Notes: generated by a model from the letters alone, not told the origin. Shown: positions 7,113 to 15,689, numbered from the stretch's first letter. The stretch is DNA of 64,000 nucleotides from Acidiferrum sp963764675 (GCA_963764675.1 CAVXTQ010000006.1:1-64000), one strand, 5' to 3'. Program-made: numbers and translations.

Positions 7113-7442
7113 TCAACCCAGCAGTAGTCCGTCGATCAAAAAGGACAGGAGTTTCGTTTCCTCTCGTGGATCATCGCCTCCGTATTGACGACGATCCCTG
7201 CTAACCGAAACCTCTTCAATCCTGAATCCCTTGTTTCTGTCTTCCAATCGAACTTTGTAAATACAAAATCCCGTCCAGCTGCGAACGAAAGTGAGCCACG
7301 GGTCTTTGAACAAAATGTGCCAGCGATCCTCCATACTGTGAGATACGAAACCTCGCTTCAGGAGCAAGAACTCGGCTTGAGTAAAATTGCGCTCAAATGG
7401 AATTTGCGTCCGCAATTTGGGCAGTGGGCGAGGTTTAATCAC
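7113..7442 (-). CDS. Conserved hypothetical protein paired with the phosphatase
   Basis: A 109-residue protein with a GTG start. It carries an aromatic-rich core, MEDRWHILF and SWTGFCIYKVRLE, which I recall as typical of a widespread small uncharacterised family; this is memory, not a search. The acidic region DDPREE near the C terminus precedes a hydrophobic end (LLSFLIDGLLLG). It is directly upstream of the phosphatase-like gene with which it probably forms an operon. The function is not known to me. The strong W/F/Y content argues for a real folded protein. Confidence 0.6.
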   Translation of the reverse strand: MIKPRPLPKLRTQIPFERNFTQAEFLLLKRGFVSHSMEDRWHILFKDPWLTFVRSWTGFCIYKVRLEDRNKGFRIEEVSVSRDRRQYGGDDPREETKLLSFLIDGLLLG

Positions 7443-7451
7443 TCCGATTCC

Positions 7452-8060
7452 TCATTTGCTGTTCTTGAGCTTCATCTTCAGGGGCATCCGGGCGGAAGCA
7501 CAGAATGCTGTAGCAGCGCTTACTCCCAGTGCTGTTCCTACGGCTCGCCATGATGCACCTTGAGAGCGCAAACGGTGGATGTCATCACAGTTGGCAAGTT
7601 TTCGTGGCCGGCCCAACACTTTTCCCTTTGCACGGGCATTTCGGAGTCCGGCACGAACCCGCTCGGCGATCAAACTGCGCTCCAGTTCAGCCACTGCGCC
7701 CAAGACTGTAAAAACAAGCTTGCCGGCTGGCGTGGAGGTATCGACCTGTTCAGAGAGTGAGACAAATTCGATTCCAAGGGCCTTGAATGTTTCCAGAGCG
7801 CGCAAGAGGTGGCTGACCGATCTCGCAAACCGATCGAACCGCCAAACGCAAACGGCATCGAAGCGTCTATGGTGGGCGTCTTTAAGGAGTTGGTTTAGTT
7901 CTGGACGGCTTTCCTTCATCCCGCTGACGCCTTCGTCGATGTATTCGCGTGTTACAGCCCATCCCCGGCGTTTAGCGTACGAGCGAATTTCCCTCAACTG
8001 CATTTCAGGTGACTGAGCACCGTTTCCGGTGCTCACGCGGGCGTAAATCGCTGTTTTCAT
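7452..8060 (-). CDS. Serine recombinase (resolvase/invertase family)
   Basis: A 202-residue small serine recombinase. The catalytic Ser sits in YARVST at about residues 7-12; RFDRFARS and AVAELERSLIAERVRAGL are the other typical blocks of the catalytic domain and E helix. A helix-turn-helix follows (SWRAVGTALGVSAAT), after which the protein ends in a short Lys-rich tail unlike the usual ending, so the extreme C terminus may be altered. ATG at 8060 is chosen because AGGAGAGG lies just upstream. It probably resolves or inverts DNA in this accessory region; no paired inverted segment was found. Confidence 0.88.
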   Translation of the reverse strand: MKTAIYARVSTGNGAQSPEMQLREIRSYAKRRGWAVTREYIDEGVSGMKESRPELNQLLKDAHHRRFDAVCVWRFDRFARSVSHLLRALETFKALGIEFVSLSEQVDTSTPAGKLVFTVLGAVAELERSLIAERVRAGLRNARAKGKVLGRPRKLANCDDIHRLRSQGASWRAVGTALGVSAATAFCASARMPLKMKLKNSK

Positions 8061-8727
8061 CCGTTCCTCTCCTAAGAATCCCTTGAACCGATCTCCGGGT
8101 ACCCGAGCCGCCGAAACCGGTCTGACAAGGCCCGTTTGTTGCCGGTTGCCAGCCTCCAGCATGGGCGATCGGGTCAGGAATCGACTATCGGGGCTTTCGG
8201 GCTTTCCGACCCAGCAAATCGCCTTACAATCGCTTTATTATAACTCTACATATATCAGCACAAACTGGTAATTATACTACGCCGTTCCAGTGCTGTAAAC
8301 CCTAAAAATGGCCTCATTTCAGTGGGTTTTGAGGAGGGTCTAGGAGCCGTAGTCTGGTAGGTGTAAACAGCTGAAAAAGCTTCAAGATCAGCGGCTACAG
8401 CGGTGAACAGCAATCAATCATGATTTCACTGCAATACAGGCAGCATTTTGCCCGCATTTGCCTTCTATTTTGGGCTTCAACTGTGCAGGGGCTGAAAAGT
8501 GAGGTATTGAAATCTTGATTCATCCGTGAGGACCCACCAAGCCCCGGGGTAGCTGTGTGTGCATACAAAAACCGGCTCGTCAGCAAGGAAACGCGTTGAA
8601 CTCACAATCACCTGCATGAAAGCTGTAAGAAGCGAGTTGCTGAAGACAGGTATTTGCAGTACCAAATGCCTTCACTGGCCTGTTCTTGCAACCGTTGATG
8701 TGCTGCGGGCAAAAACAGAATCAAGAT
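8061..8727. other. Gene-free stretch between the recombinase and the IS3 element
   Basis: About 670 bases with no convincing gene. It holds short palindromes such as CGGGTACCCG close to the recombinase start, which could be part of its crossover site, and an A/T-rich patch at 8230-8275. The right edge is the IS3 insertion point, with target copy AGAT at 8724-8727. Confidence 0.4.
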
Positions 8728-8795
8728 TGTAGTGCTCCCCTCTAAAACTGGACACCTCATCTAGGTAGAATCAGGGCCTCCCAACAGGAGGCAAC

Positions 8796-9083
8796 ATGGG
8801 CAGGAAACCACGCGTTGATCGATCCCCGGAAGAGAAGTGGCAGATCGTGCAGGAAGGCATCAAGAGCGGGAACGTTTCGGAGACGTGTCGGCGTCACGGG
8901 ATCGCTCCGAATCTGTTCTATCGCTGGAAGGATGAAGCGGAACAGGGAGCGAAGGCAGCGCTTGGGGGGAGAAGCGCTGCCGCGGCGGAAACCGAGAAGG
9001 ACCATCGCATCCGGCAGTTGGAACGAACGCTGGGGCGGAAGTCGCTGGAGATCGAAATCCTAAAAAACGTCGTGGGGGAGTGA
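8796..9083 (+). CDS. IS3-family transposase OrfA
   Basis: A 95-residue DNA-binding subunit. Residues 10-45 form the helix-turn-helix (SETCRRHGIAPNLFYRWK), followed by a leucine-zipper-like helix (IRQLERTLGRKSLEIEILK). Near the 3' end it carries the slippery heptamer AAAAAAC (9062-9068) in the phase A AAA AAC, with OrfB in the -1 frame. This is the IS3 arrangement for making an OrfAB fusion transposase by -1 frameshifting. OrfA alone usually represses or modulates transposition (family knowledge). Confidence 0.93.
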   Translation: MGRKPRVDRSPEEKWQIVQEGIKSGNVSETCRRHGIAPNLFYRWKDEAEQGAKAALGGRSAAAAETEKDHRIRQLERTLGRKSLEIEILKNVVGE

Positions 9084-9955
9084 GCTGTGGTGCGGTTCAT
9101 TCCCAGGCACGAGAGATGGTGACGCAGGGCTTCACGGCCACGCTGGTGGCGGTAACGTTGGCCATCAGCCGGTCGAGTCTGTACTACCGGACGCGGCCAC
9201 GAGGCAGTCGGGCTGACCGAACCTACGATGAGCAGATCGTGATGGCCTGCGGAGAGAAGCTAGCATACGGCTATCGGCGAGTGGCGTGGTGGCTGCAGCG
9301 GAAGAAAGGGCTGCCCGTGAATCGCAAGCGGGTGCTGCGGGTGATGCGAGAACGTGGGTTGCTGGTGCGCTCGCGTCGTCTGCGCGCACGAAGGAAGAAA
9401 GAGTGGGGCCGCGTGGAAGCCGCCGAGCCGAATCAGATCTGGCAGTCGGACATGACGAAGATCTGGGCGGGTCCTGCCGTGGGTTGGGCGTACCTGGTGT
9501 GCGTGATCGACTGCTGTACGCGGGAGATCGTGGGATGGCATCTCTCGCATCGCTGTCGGACCGAAGACGCGCTCGCAGCAGTGGAGCAGGCTGTGCTCGA
9601 ACGGCTGCCCGAGGGTAGCCGCGAAAAGAACTTGACGCTGACGACGGACAACGGGACGCAGTTCACTTCTTCGCGCTTCTTGGAGACGTTGGGGCGGCTC
9701 GGCATCACGCATCGGCGGACGGCGTATCATCACCCCGAAGGCAACAGTTACATTGAACGGTTCCATCGCAGCTTAAAAGAGGAGGAAGTCTGGACGGCGG
9801 AATATCGAAGCTTAGAAGAAGCGCGAGCATCGATCGCTCGTTGGATCGAGGAGTACAATCACGACCGGCCTCACCGCGGAGTCCAAAATCGCACTCCGCA
9901 CGAGGCCTTCCTGGCTTTCGCAGGTGTACTAAAAAATGAGGCCCTGACTGTCTAA
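9080..9955 (+). CDS. IS3-family transposase OrfB (DDE integrase core)
   Basis: A 291-residue catalytic subunit with the retroviral-integrase fold. The DDE triad is D124 (QSDMT), D190 (TTDNGTQF) and E226 (YIERFHRS), with the canonical 35 residues between the last two. An N-terminal HTH_21-like region (YGYRRVAWWL) precedes it. GTG at 9080 overlaps the OrfA stop (GTGA), so OrfB can be made by re-initiation as well as by the -1 frameshift. All catalytic residues are present and the frame is intact. Confidence 0.94.
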   Translation: MSCGAVHSQAREMVTQGFTATLVAVTLAISRSSLYYRTRPRGSRADRTYDEQIVMACGEKLAYGYRRVAWWLQRKKGLPVNRKRVLRVMRERGLLVRSRRLRARRKKEWGRVEAAEPNQIWQSDMTKIWAGPAVGWAYLVCVIDCCTREIVGWHLSHRCRTEDALAAVEQAVLERLPEGSREKNLTLTTDNGTQFTSSRFLETLGRLGITHRRTAYHHPEGNSYIERFHRSLKEEEVWTAEYRSLEEARASIARWIEEYNHDRPHRGVQNRTPHEAFLAFAGVLKNEALTV

Positions 9956-9974
9956 ATTAGAGGGGAGCACTACA

Positions 9975-10341
9975 AGATCAACATGCTTAGCAGTTAGCAA
10001 TTGCTTTCACTAACTGTGGTAAACCATTCAGATATTCACATCAACTGTGCTTCGCACACATGTTCATTCATCACATATCGCTACAGCTCTCAGCACTCTT
10101 TTATATGCTCTATCTATTGTTATTAGGGCGTGTCCCTTTGGTTGTGAGACCGATTCTTGATAATTTATGCTTCGTTACGGTTACCTGCCATACCTCTCGT
10201 TCCATCCGAACCCTCTGTTGGTACCAATTCGCCTCCTGGCGGAAGCGGACCGGGATCGTCAACACTGCTTTGCGCGCTCTTTGCCTTTGGCTTTGCATAC
10301 TCAGCGCGCAGAGAGGGCGATCGTGCCAGCAGAACAAACTA
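9975..10341. other. Gene-poor stretch after the IS element
   Basis: Begins with the right target copy AGAT. Open reading extends through much of it in the frame of the Rep-like gene, but that translation is hydrophobic then Cys/Ser/Arg-rich and does not look like part of the protein. I see no other gene. The replication origin of the element could lie here, but no clear origin signature was found. Confidence 0.35.
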
Positions 10342-11184
10342 GTGGTGATCGTGAAATCGGTGAAAGCACATTTCGAATGGTTGGCCTCCAGGAAAGGCAA
10401 ACGCCGGGGTGGGTATGAACACTTTCTCGATCTTCGAAGTACCAAATCACAATTGCCAGTGCGCTTGTACTATCAAGGGTCGTACGGCGGAATTAGCAAA
10501 ATCGAGTTTGTTGACGTGGATAGGTTAGGTCTGAGCAGAGTTGAGGAAATCATCATGACCATTTGCGGTTCCTTGAACGATGCCAGGATTTACCGGATCG
10601 ACTGGGCCGTCGACATTTTGGGCGTGTCTGTTGAAGACCTGTCCTCGTCCTGTGAAGTTTCGGGTATCCAAAACTCCGTGCATTATCGTTCGCGGCGAGG
10701 AATTTCGACCTACCCACATCAGTCTCGAACTCGAACGATTGTCGTGTACGACAAACTGAAACTCCTAAGATCAACGAAAGACGTCAGGGCCAAATTGTTT
10801 GCAGCAGATGACCAACTCACTCGATTTGAGATTCAGTTTCGTGGAAAAGGCGTCCCGATAAAAACATTTGTAGACATCCGAGGGTACGGTGACATCGATC
10901 TAATTCCGGGCGTTACATTTCGGCAGCTGCGAAGACCTGCCCCCACGCTCAAGCCACTGCAAGCTCTGGCAGCCCGGGGGATGAAGTGTCTAGTCCAGGA
11001 ATTTGGTCTGCAAATTGCCTCGAAGACTTTTGCCCCTGGCGTTTGGGCATATTACAGGAAGAAATTTTTCCGCTCGATGTCAGATTCCCAAATCCGAGAT
11101 CTTCGAAGCTTGATGCAACGGGACGCCAGGGATTGGCTGAATGACAAGATTCGTTTTCCCCGTTCCAAATACCAAAACCAATGA
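10342..11184 (+). CDS. Rep-like protein of an integrated element (Rep_trans type, tentative)
   Basis: A 280-residue protein. The features seen are RIDWAVDILG, VVYDKLKLLR and LTRFEIQFRGKG, arranged as in the rolling-circle replication initiators of the Rep_trans/filamentous-phage type, where such blocks surround the nicking site. The N-terminal boundary is uncertain: the frame is open back to 10060, but the conserved part begins near 10345, so one of the GTG codons at 10342, 10345 or 10351 is the likely start. None has a good ribosome site. The neighbours (cargo gene, excisionase-like gene, integrase, tRNA) support an integrative element. I am fairly confident it is an element gene and less so of the family. 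Confidence 0.55.
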   Translation: MVIVKSVKAHFEWLASRKGKRRGGYEHFLDLRSTKSQLPVRLYYQGSYGGISKIEFVDVDRLGLSRVEEIIMTICGSLNDARIYRIDWAVDILGVSVEDLSSSCEVSGIQNSVHYRSRRGISTYPHQSRTRTIVVYDKLKLLRSTKDVRAKLFAADDQLTRFEIQFRGKGVPIKTFVDIRGYGDIDLIPGVTFRQLRRPAPTLKPLQALAARGMKCLVQEFGLQIASKTFAPGVWAYYRKKFFRSMSDSQIRDLRSLMQRDARDWLNDKIRFPRSKYQNQ

Positions 11185-11224
11185 GGACAGCAAGAGAAGC
11201 ATAAAGCTCTTCGCCGACAGGCCG

Positions 11225-12061
11225 TCAACGCCGGTTGCTCAACTGATCTGGATTTGGTGGAGGAGGGGCCGTAGTGATCTGCTTGCGGAAAGACCTCGCT
11301 AGGGCAAGTCGCTGATCAATTGTCGTTCGCCCCAATTTGTGTCCTTCCTGCTTTAGTTCACTTTCTAGAATAGCGAGCGCCAGTTCTCTTGGCTGCACGT
11401 CCTGTGAATAGAACGCGTCCAAAAAGTCTTGTAGTTCTGAGTCCGCGCCTAGCGCTTGCAGCACAAGGCTTCGACGCTCTTGAGCTACGAGCTTATCGAC
11501 TTGCTCCTCAGCACCCCTTTCCTCTCCGTAAGGCCGCCCGCATGCCCGTAATGTCTTAATACCTAGCAAGAGGGTTTCATAACGCTCAAGAATGTCGAGT
11601 GCGACGCTGAGCGACGGCTGTGGTCCAGGGCTGGTTCGCGCCTTTTCTTCATACACCTTGATTGCCTTCTCGATTTGATCCAACCAAAACTTTTGGTCCT
11701 TGGCACCTTTCGCGCTTTCGACAAGCATTTTCATTCCCGAAAAGTAGGCAGCGCGCATTCCTGAATCAATGTAACGAGATAAGGGTTTGCCTCCATAGTT
11801 ATCCGACCTGTATGCCTGATCTAGAATAGCGGCCCAAGAAGTTTCGGGACGGCCAAAAAGCGTGCCGTGCAGAACAGGTAGCCATTTTTTGAATTCCCGT
11901 TTCACCGGGATGCGAAAGGCGATTTCCGTAAACTCTTCGTGATCCTTAATTTGCACTTCGCGGCGTGCCCACGCCAACAACATCAGCGCAGCGATCTGTT
12001 CCCCCGTACCGAATCGCGGAAAGCGAATCCGCTTGTCGTCTTTACGTCCATCAGGCGCCAT
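11225..12061 (-). CDS. Unknown cargo protein of the integrated element
   Basis: A 278-residue, mostly helical, soluble protein starting MAPDGRKDDKR, with a strong GAGGAGG ribosome site before ATG at 12061. No catalytic or membrane motif is seen. Features include a Trp/Arg patch (MLLAWARREVQI), a long Lys-rich helix (DQIEKAIKVYEEKART) and a C-terminal helical pair ending in a Pro-rich tail. It is the only gene of the element read leftward and lies between rep and the excisionase-like gene, a common place for cargo such as defence or addiction genes. That role is only suggested by position. Confidence 0.6.
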   Translation of the reverse strand: MAPDGRKDDKRIRFPRFGTGEQIAALMLLAWARREVQIKDHEEFTEIAFRIPVKREFKKWLPVLHGTLFGRPETSWAAILDQAYRSDNYGGKPLSRYIDSGMRAAYFSGMKMLVESAKGAKDQKFWLDQIEKAIKVYEEKARTSPGPQPSLSVALDILERYETLLLGIKTLRACGRPYGEERGAEEQVDKLVAQERRSLVLQALGADSELQDFLDAFYSQDVQPRELALAILESELKQEGHKLGRTTIDQRLALARSFRKQITTAPPPPNPDQLSNRR

Positions 12062-12219
12062 CTAGAATCCTCCTCAATCAGGATCGACTAAAGTGTGCAA
12101 CAGCGTATACGCCTCAAGGCGTTTGCGAAATCGGGCAGTTAGGATCAATTAGGGGTCTTCCCTGCTCATACCAATTATGCTCATCTTCAATTCTGTGTCG
12201 AAGGCTGTGGATGAGCGAA

Positions 12220-12527
12220 TGACAACCGTACAAGACTCTTGCCTCAAAACAGTAAAAGATGCACCGGTGAACAATCCAAGTCGCGTCGAGGTATCTACAA
12301 GCACCCGCGTTTCCGTGGAGCGCCACTACACAGTTGCTGAGATCGCTGAGATGTGGAATCTCAGCAAGGATGCTGTTCGCAGACTGTTCTGCAATGAGCC
12401 GGGCGTCCTGATCCTGGACAACCGCACTCGTGGGAGCAAGCGTCGATACACAACACTGCGAATCCCCCAATCAGTCCTTGAACGAATCCATCGCCGATTA
12501 TCGGTTGGTACTGACATGTGTACGTAG
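12220..12527 (+). CDS. Excisionase-like helix-turn-helix protein
   Basis: A protein of about 102 residues with a MerR-type winged helix: HYTVAEIAEMWNLSKDAVRR then a wing (GSKRRYTTLRIPQSVLERI). This is the HTH_17/excisionase pattern. It ends overlapping the open frame of the integrase, so the two are read together. ATG at 12220 is preferred, although the frame is open from 12177. Excisionases direct the integrase towards excision or bind element promoters (family knowledge); the location next to the integrase supports that role here. Confidence 0.7.
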
Positions 12528-12544
12528 TAGTATACATCGCCGAT

Positions 12545-13711
12545 ATGCTTTCCCCGTATCGCCGCCATCGAAAAGGCTGCTCACACAGCAGCAAAGGACG
12601 CAAGCACCTCCGCTGCGGTTGCCCCTTATGGATAGACGGCCGTCTCAACGGCAAACGCCTTCACAAGGCGTTGCGCACGTCGGATTGGCAAAAAGCTCAG
12701 CTGATTGCCCGAGACTGGGAATTGGATAGCTCACCATCCAAACGAGCCAAACATAACGCGATAACGCTTGAGGAAAGTTGGAAGGCATTCTTGGCCGATC
12801 TCGTGGCACGAAATCTCCAAGTATCGACGATCCGCAAGTATCGTCTGCTGGCCAGGGAGATGCGGGAAGAAGCATCGCGCAATGGACATCGGCTGATCAT
12901 GCACTTTGATTCGATTGTCCTCAGGGAGTTTCGCTCTACATGGCAAATGAGCCCTCTCTCAAGCGTGAAGAAGCTAGAACGCCTGCGAGCATTTTTCAAT
13001 TTCTGCCAAGACAACGAATGGATTGAGTCCAATCCAGCCCGCAAAATCAAGCCTCCTAAGGCGCCTCATCGCCCTACTCTGCCTTTTAGTCAACCCGAGA
13101 TGGAAAAAATCCTTGCGGCGCTCGGTCCGTACGAGGAACAGACGGCTCAAAGGGGCCGGGGAAACGCTCGTCGGCTCCGATTGTTGGTGCTCTTGTTACG
13201 CTACACGGGGATGAGGATTGGGGACGTGGTCAAGCTCACGACGGAGAGGATCAACAACAACAAGCTGCTGCTGTACACACAAAAGACGGGAACTCCGGTT
13301 TGTGGCGTATTACCCGGCTTTGTAGTGTCGGCTCTAGCTTCAACTCAACCAACGTGTGGGACATTTTTATTTTGGAAGGGTGCCGGAAATCTAGAAACTA
13401 TTGTAGGCAGCTGGCAAAAGCGACTGCGGAAACTTTTCCGGCTCGCCGGCATTGAGCATGGGCATGCTCATCGCTTCAGGGACACCTTCGCGGCGGAATT
13501 ACTTCTGGCTGGGGTTCCTCTTGAGCGGGTCTCGATATTGCTGGGCCACCAATCTGTGAAAATCACAGAGAAGTACTACGCGGCCTGGACGGATTCTCGG
13601 CAACGTCAAATCGAGGATGATCTAGAGCGAGCCTGGAACCGCGATCCCATCGTTCTGCTTCAGTCGGCGGCTACGCGGCGGCTACGCGGCGAAAATGATC
13701 TCGTTAACTAA
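12545..13711 (+). CDS. Tyrosine recombinase / integrase
   Basis: A 388-residue phage-type integrase. The N-terminal Cys-rich start (SPYRRHRKGC, RCGCPLWIDG) is typical of a subgroup common in Acidobacteriota. A SAM-like core-binding domain follows, then the catalytic domain with Arg in YTGMRIGDVV, HAHRFRDTFA (His-x2-Arg), LLGHQSV and the nucleophile Tyr in EKYYAAW. All catalytic residues are present. The gene ends 22 bases before the 3' end of tRNA-Cys, the classic attachment site, so it probably integrated the element to its left. The ATG at 12545 is chosen because conserved sequence begins there; GTG at 12518 is possible. Confidence 0.9.
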   Translation: MLSPYRRHRKGCSHSSKGRKHLRCGCPLWIDGRLNGKRLHKALRTSDWQKAQLIARDWELDSSPSKRAKHNAITLEESWKAFLADLVARNLQVSTIRKYRLLAREMREEASRNGHRLIMHFDSIVLREFRSTWQMSPLSSVKKLERLRAFFNFCQDNEWIESNPARKIKPPKAPHRPTLPFSQPEMEKILAALGPYEEQTAQRGRGNARRLRLLVLLLRYTGMRIGDVVKLTTERINNNKLLLYTQKTGTPVCGVLPGFVVSALASTQPTCGTFLFWKGAGNLETIVGSWQKRLRKLFRLAGIEHGHAHRFRDTFAAELLLAGVPLERVSILLGHQSVKITEKYYAAWTDSRQRQIEDDLERAWNRDPIVLLQSAATRRLRGENDLVN

Positions 13712-13732
13712 CTGAAAACAAAAGCGAAATAG

Positions 13733-13809
13733 TGGAGGCGCGGGTGGGATTCGAACCCACGAATGGAGGTTTTGCAGACCTCTCCCTTGGGCCACTTGGG
13801 TACCGCGCC
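13733..13809 (-). tRNA. tRNA-Cys (GCA)
   Basis: A full cloverleaf on the minus strand. The acceptor GGCGCGG pairs with CCGCGCC, the anticodon stem GAGGT/ACCTC encloses loop CTGCAAA with anticodon GCA, and the T arm reads GTGGGTTCGAATCCCAC. Discriminator U is followed by an encoded CCA. The 3' end faces the integrase gene, marking the probable integration site. Confidence 0.96.
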
Positions 13810-13892
13810 AAACAATCAAGTATAGCGAAGTCTACTATCAGTGTCAGGGCGCCTACCCGCGCCCTTTTGTAAAATCGTTGCACAAATCAAAG

Positions 13893-14921
13893 CTACTTTT
13901 TCTCCACCTTCGCAGGTTCCGCAATTCGTGCCTCGCGCAGAAACCGCGCCGCTTCTTCCGGCGGCGTTGGATTGATATAGAAGCCCGTTCCCCACTCAAA
14001 TCCCGCCACCTTCGTCAGCTTCGGAATAATCTCGATGTGCCAGTGATAGTGGTCGTTGATCTCTTCCCCGATCGGCGAGGTGTGGATCATGAAGTTGTAC
14101 GCTGGCTTGTCCAGCGCCGAATCCAGCCGCATCAGCGCATCCTTCAGCATGCGCGCCAGGCTTGCGTACATCGAGCTTTGGTTGTTCTCGAACGACGATC
14201 CGTGCGCTTTCGGCAGCAGCCACATCTCGAACGGAAACCGCGACGCGTATGGCGCCATCGTGATGAAGTGTTCGTTCTCCCCTACGATGCGCTCGCCGGT
14301 GTCCCGCTCCTGCCGGATGATGTCGCAAAAAATGCACCGCTCTTTTTCGTCGTAATAGTGCCAACAATTGTCGACTTCTTCCCTCACCCGCCGGGGCACG
14401 ATCGGCAGCGCGATCAACTGCGAGTGCGGATGCTCCAGCGACGCCCCAGCCGCCTCGCCGTGATTCTTGAAAATCAGCACGTAGCGGAATCGTTTGTCGT
14501 TCTTCAGGTCCAGCATGCGGTCGCGATATGCCCACAAAACATCTTCGACCGCGCGCTCCGGCAGCGTCGCCAGACTGGCCGCATGTTCCGGTGTTTCCAC
14601 CACGATCTCGTGCGCCCCGACGCCGTTCATCTTGTCGAACAGCCCTTCGCCTTCGCGATCCAGCTCTCCTTCGATCCCCAGCGCGGGAAACCGGTTCGGC
14701 ACCACGCGGATGCTCCAACCGGGAGTGTTCGCGCCGCCACCGTTCCGCCCGTACACCAAGATCTCCGGCGGCGTCCTCGATTCATTGCCCGGACAGAACG
14801 GACAATTCTTCGCGCCGTTCGTCGCGACGCTTTCGCGCAGAAAATCCATGGGGCGCCTGGCGCGTTCCGTGGAAATAATCACCCATCGACCCGTGATCGG
14901 ATCTTTTCGCAACTCCGGCAC
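13893..14921 (-). CDS. galT: Galactose-1-phosphate uridylyltransferase
   Basis: A 342-residue enzyme of the Leloir pathway that transfers UMP between UDP-glucose and galactose-1-phosphate. The catalytic loop is EHPHSQ with nucleophile His166 (H164-P-H166). The zinc-site pairs CPFC (C40, C43) and CIFC are present, and HYHWHIE lies in the second HIT-like half. The usual N terminus PELRKDPITGRW starts at GTG 14921, six bases after GAGGAGG, which decides the start over an upstream TTG at 14936. No other gal gene is adjacent; the gene is read leftward towards tRNA-Cys. Confidence 0.93.
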   Translation of the reverse strand: MPELRKDPITGRWVIISTERARRPMDFLRESVATNGAKNCPFCPGNESRTPPEILVYGRNGGGANTPGWSIRVVPNRFPALGIEGELDREGEGLFDKMNGVGAHEIVVETPEHAASLATLPERAVEDVLWAYRDRMLDLKNDKRFRYVLIFKNHGEAAGASLEHPHSQLIALPIVPRRVREEVDNCWHYYDEKERCIFCDIIRQERDTGERIVGENEHFITMAPYASRFPFEMWLLPKAHGSSFENNQSSMYASLARMLKDALMRLDSALDKPAYNFMIHTSPIGEEINDHYHWHIEIIPKLTKVAGFEWGTGFYINPTPPEEAARFLREARIAEPAKVEKK

Positions 14922-15048
14922 AGCGAACCTCCTCAAACGTGCTCGGGGACAAGAGCAAAAGGATGAACACCCAACGGCTTGAGATTGTACCGCGTCAAGC
15001 GCAGGTGCGGGTGCCCACCCTCGTTTTTAGGCGTGGGGCTTCTGAGTC

Positions 15049-15531
15049 TTACATCTGCGGACTGAAAGCGTCCTTGTGCAACCGTACTTCGGGCGGCATC
15101 CCCGCCCGGTTGTCAATCGCCAGCACATCGAACCGGCACGGACACTGGCCCACATGCCGCTCGCTAAGAAATCTACGCGCCGTTCGCACCACCACGCGCT
15201 GCTTATCCGTAGTGACGCTCAATTCAGGCAACGCCGTGAGCTCTTCCCTCACCGTGCGCGTTCGCACTTCGACAAACGCCAGCGTTTCTCCGTCGTAGCC
15301 GATCAGGTCGATTTCGCCTTTCGCTCCGCGCGGCATGTAATTGCGCGCCACAAACACGTAACCCTGCCGCCGCAAATACCAATACGCGTACGTCTCGCCG
15401 CGCACGCCGGTCCTTCGCGCCGCCAACTTCCGTGCCGCAGGCCTAGTTCCCGGAACCTCGGCGGCGTGTGCGTCTTCGTGCTCGCCGCGCAGGCCTTTGC
15501 GCGCCGCCAACCGCACCGCACCGAAAATCAT
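15049..15531 (-). CDS. YraN/UPF0102 family nuclease-fold protein
   Basis: A 160-residue protein of the YraN family, which has a restriction-endonuclease-like fold. The key block GEIDLIGYDGETLAFVEVR carries the Asp and Glu-x-[KR] positions of such nucleases. RGETYAYWYLRRQGY precedes it, as is usual. The N terminus carries about 45 extra residues compared with short family members. ATG at 15531 is chosen; GTG at 15549 is possible. The cellular role of YraN is not established. It follows the aminotransferase gene on the same strand, but a strong terminator separates them. Confidence 0.85.
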   Translation of the reverse strand: MIFGAVRLAARKGLRGEHEDAHAAEVPGTRPAARKLAARRTGVRGETYAYWYLRRQGYVFVARNYMPRGAKGEIDLIGYDGETLAFVEVRTRTVREELTALPELSVTTDKQRVVVRTARRFLSERHVGQCPCRFDVLAIDNRAGMPPEVRLHKDAFSPQM

Positions 15532-15618
15532 GCTCGAAAAAAGTGGCACGTTCTGTTCCTGCCAGCAGGCTTTTCACAATCACGCCCGCCGCAAATCGCC
15601 CTGAGTATAAACAAAAAC

Positions 15619-15654
15619 CCTGTGGCTGCCATCTTTCTTCTAGGCAGCCACAGG
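15619..15654 (-). terminator. Intrinsic terminator after the aminotransferase gene
   Basis: A perfect 12-bp stem, CCTGTGGCTGCC at 15619-15630 with its complement at 15643-15654. On the minus strand it is followed by GTTTTTGTTTA. It ends the aminotransferase message before yraN. Confidence 0.85.
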
Positions 15655-15689
15655 ATCCGCGCTTCCTACCTTATTACTTTGTTACTTCC

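Larger units (their letters stand above)
8728..9974 (+). mobile_element. Intact IS3-family insertion sequence
   Basis: A complete 1,247-bp element. The ends are perfect 18-bp inverted repeats, TGTAGTGCTCCCCTCTAA at 8728-8745 and its complement at 9957-9974. The target AGAT is present on both sides (8724-8727 and 9975-9978), a 4-bp duplication as expected of this family. It carries the two overlapping transposase frames described separately. Intact ends, duplication and frames indicate a recent insertion that may still be active. Confidence 0.93.

Noticed and set aside
1..12500. Second attachment site copying the tRNA-Cys 3' end
   Set aside because: Looked for GGGATTCGAACC-like sequence left of the integrase and found none, so no boundary is claimed.
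13878..14966. A 362-codon open frame on the plus strand
   Set aside because: Antisense to galT; Arg/His-rich shadow translation.
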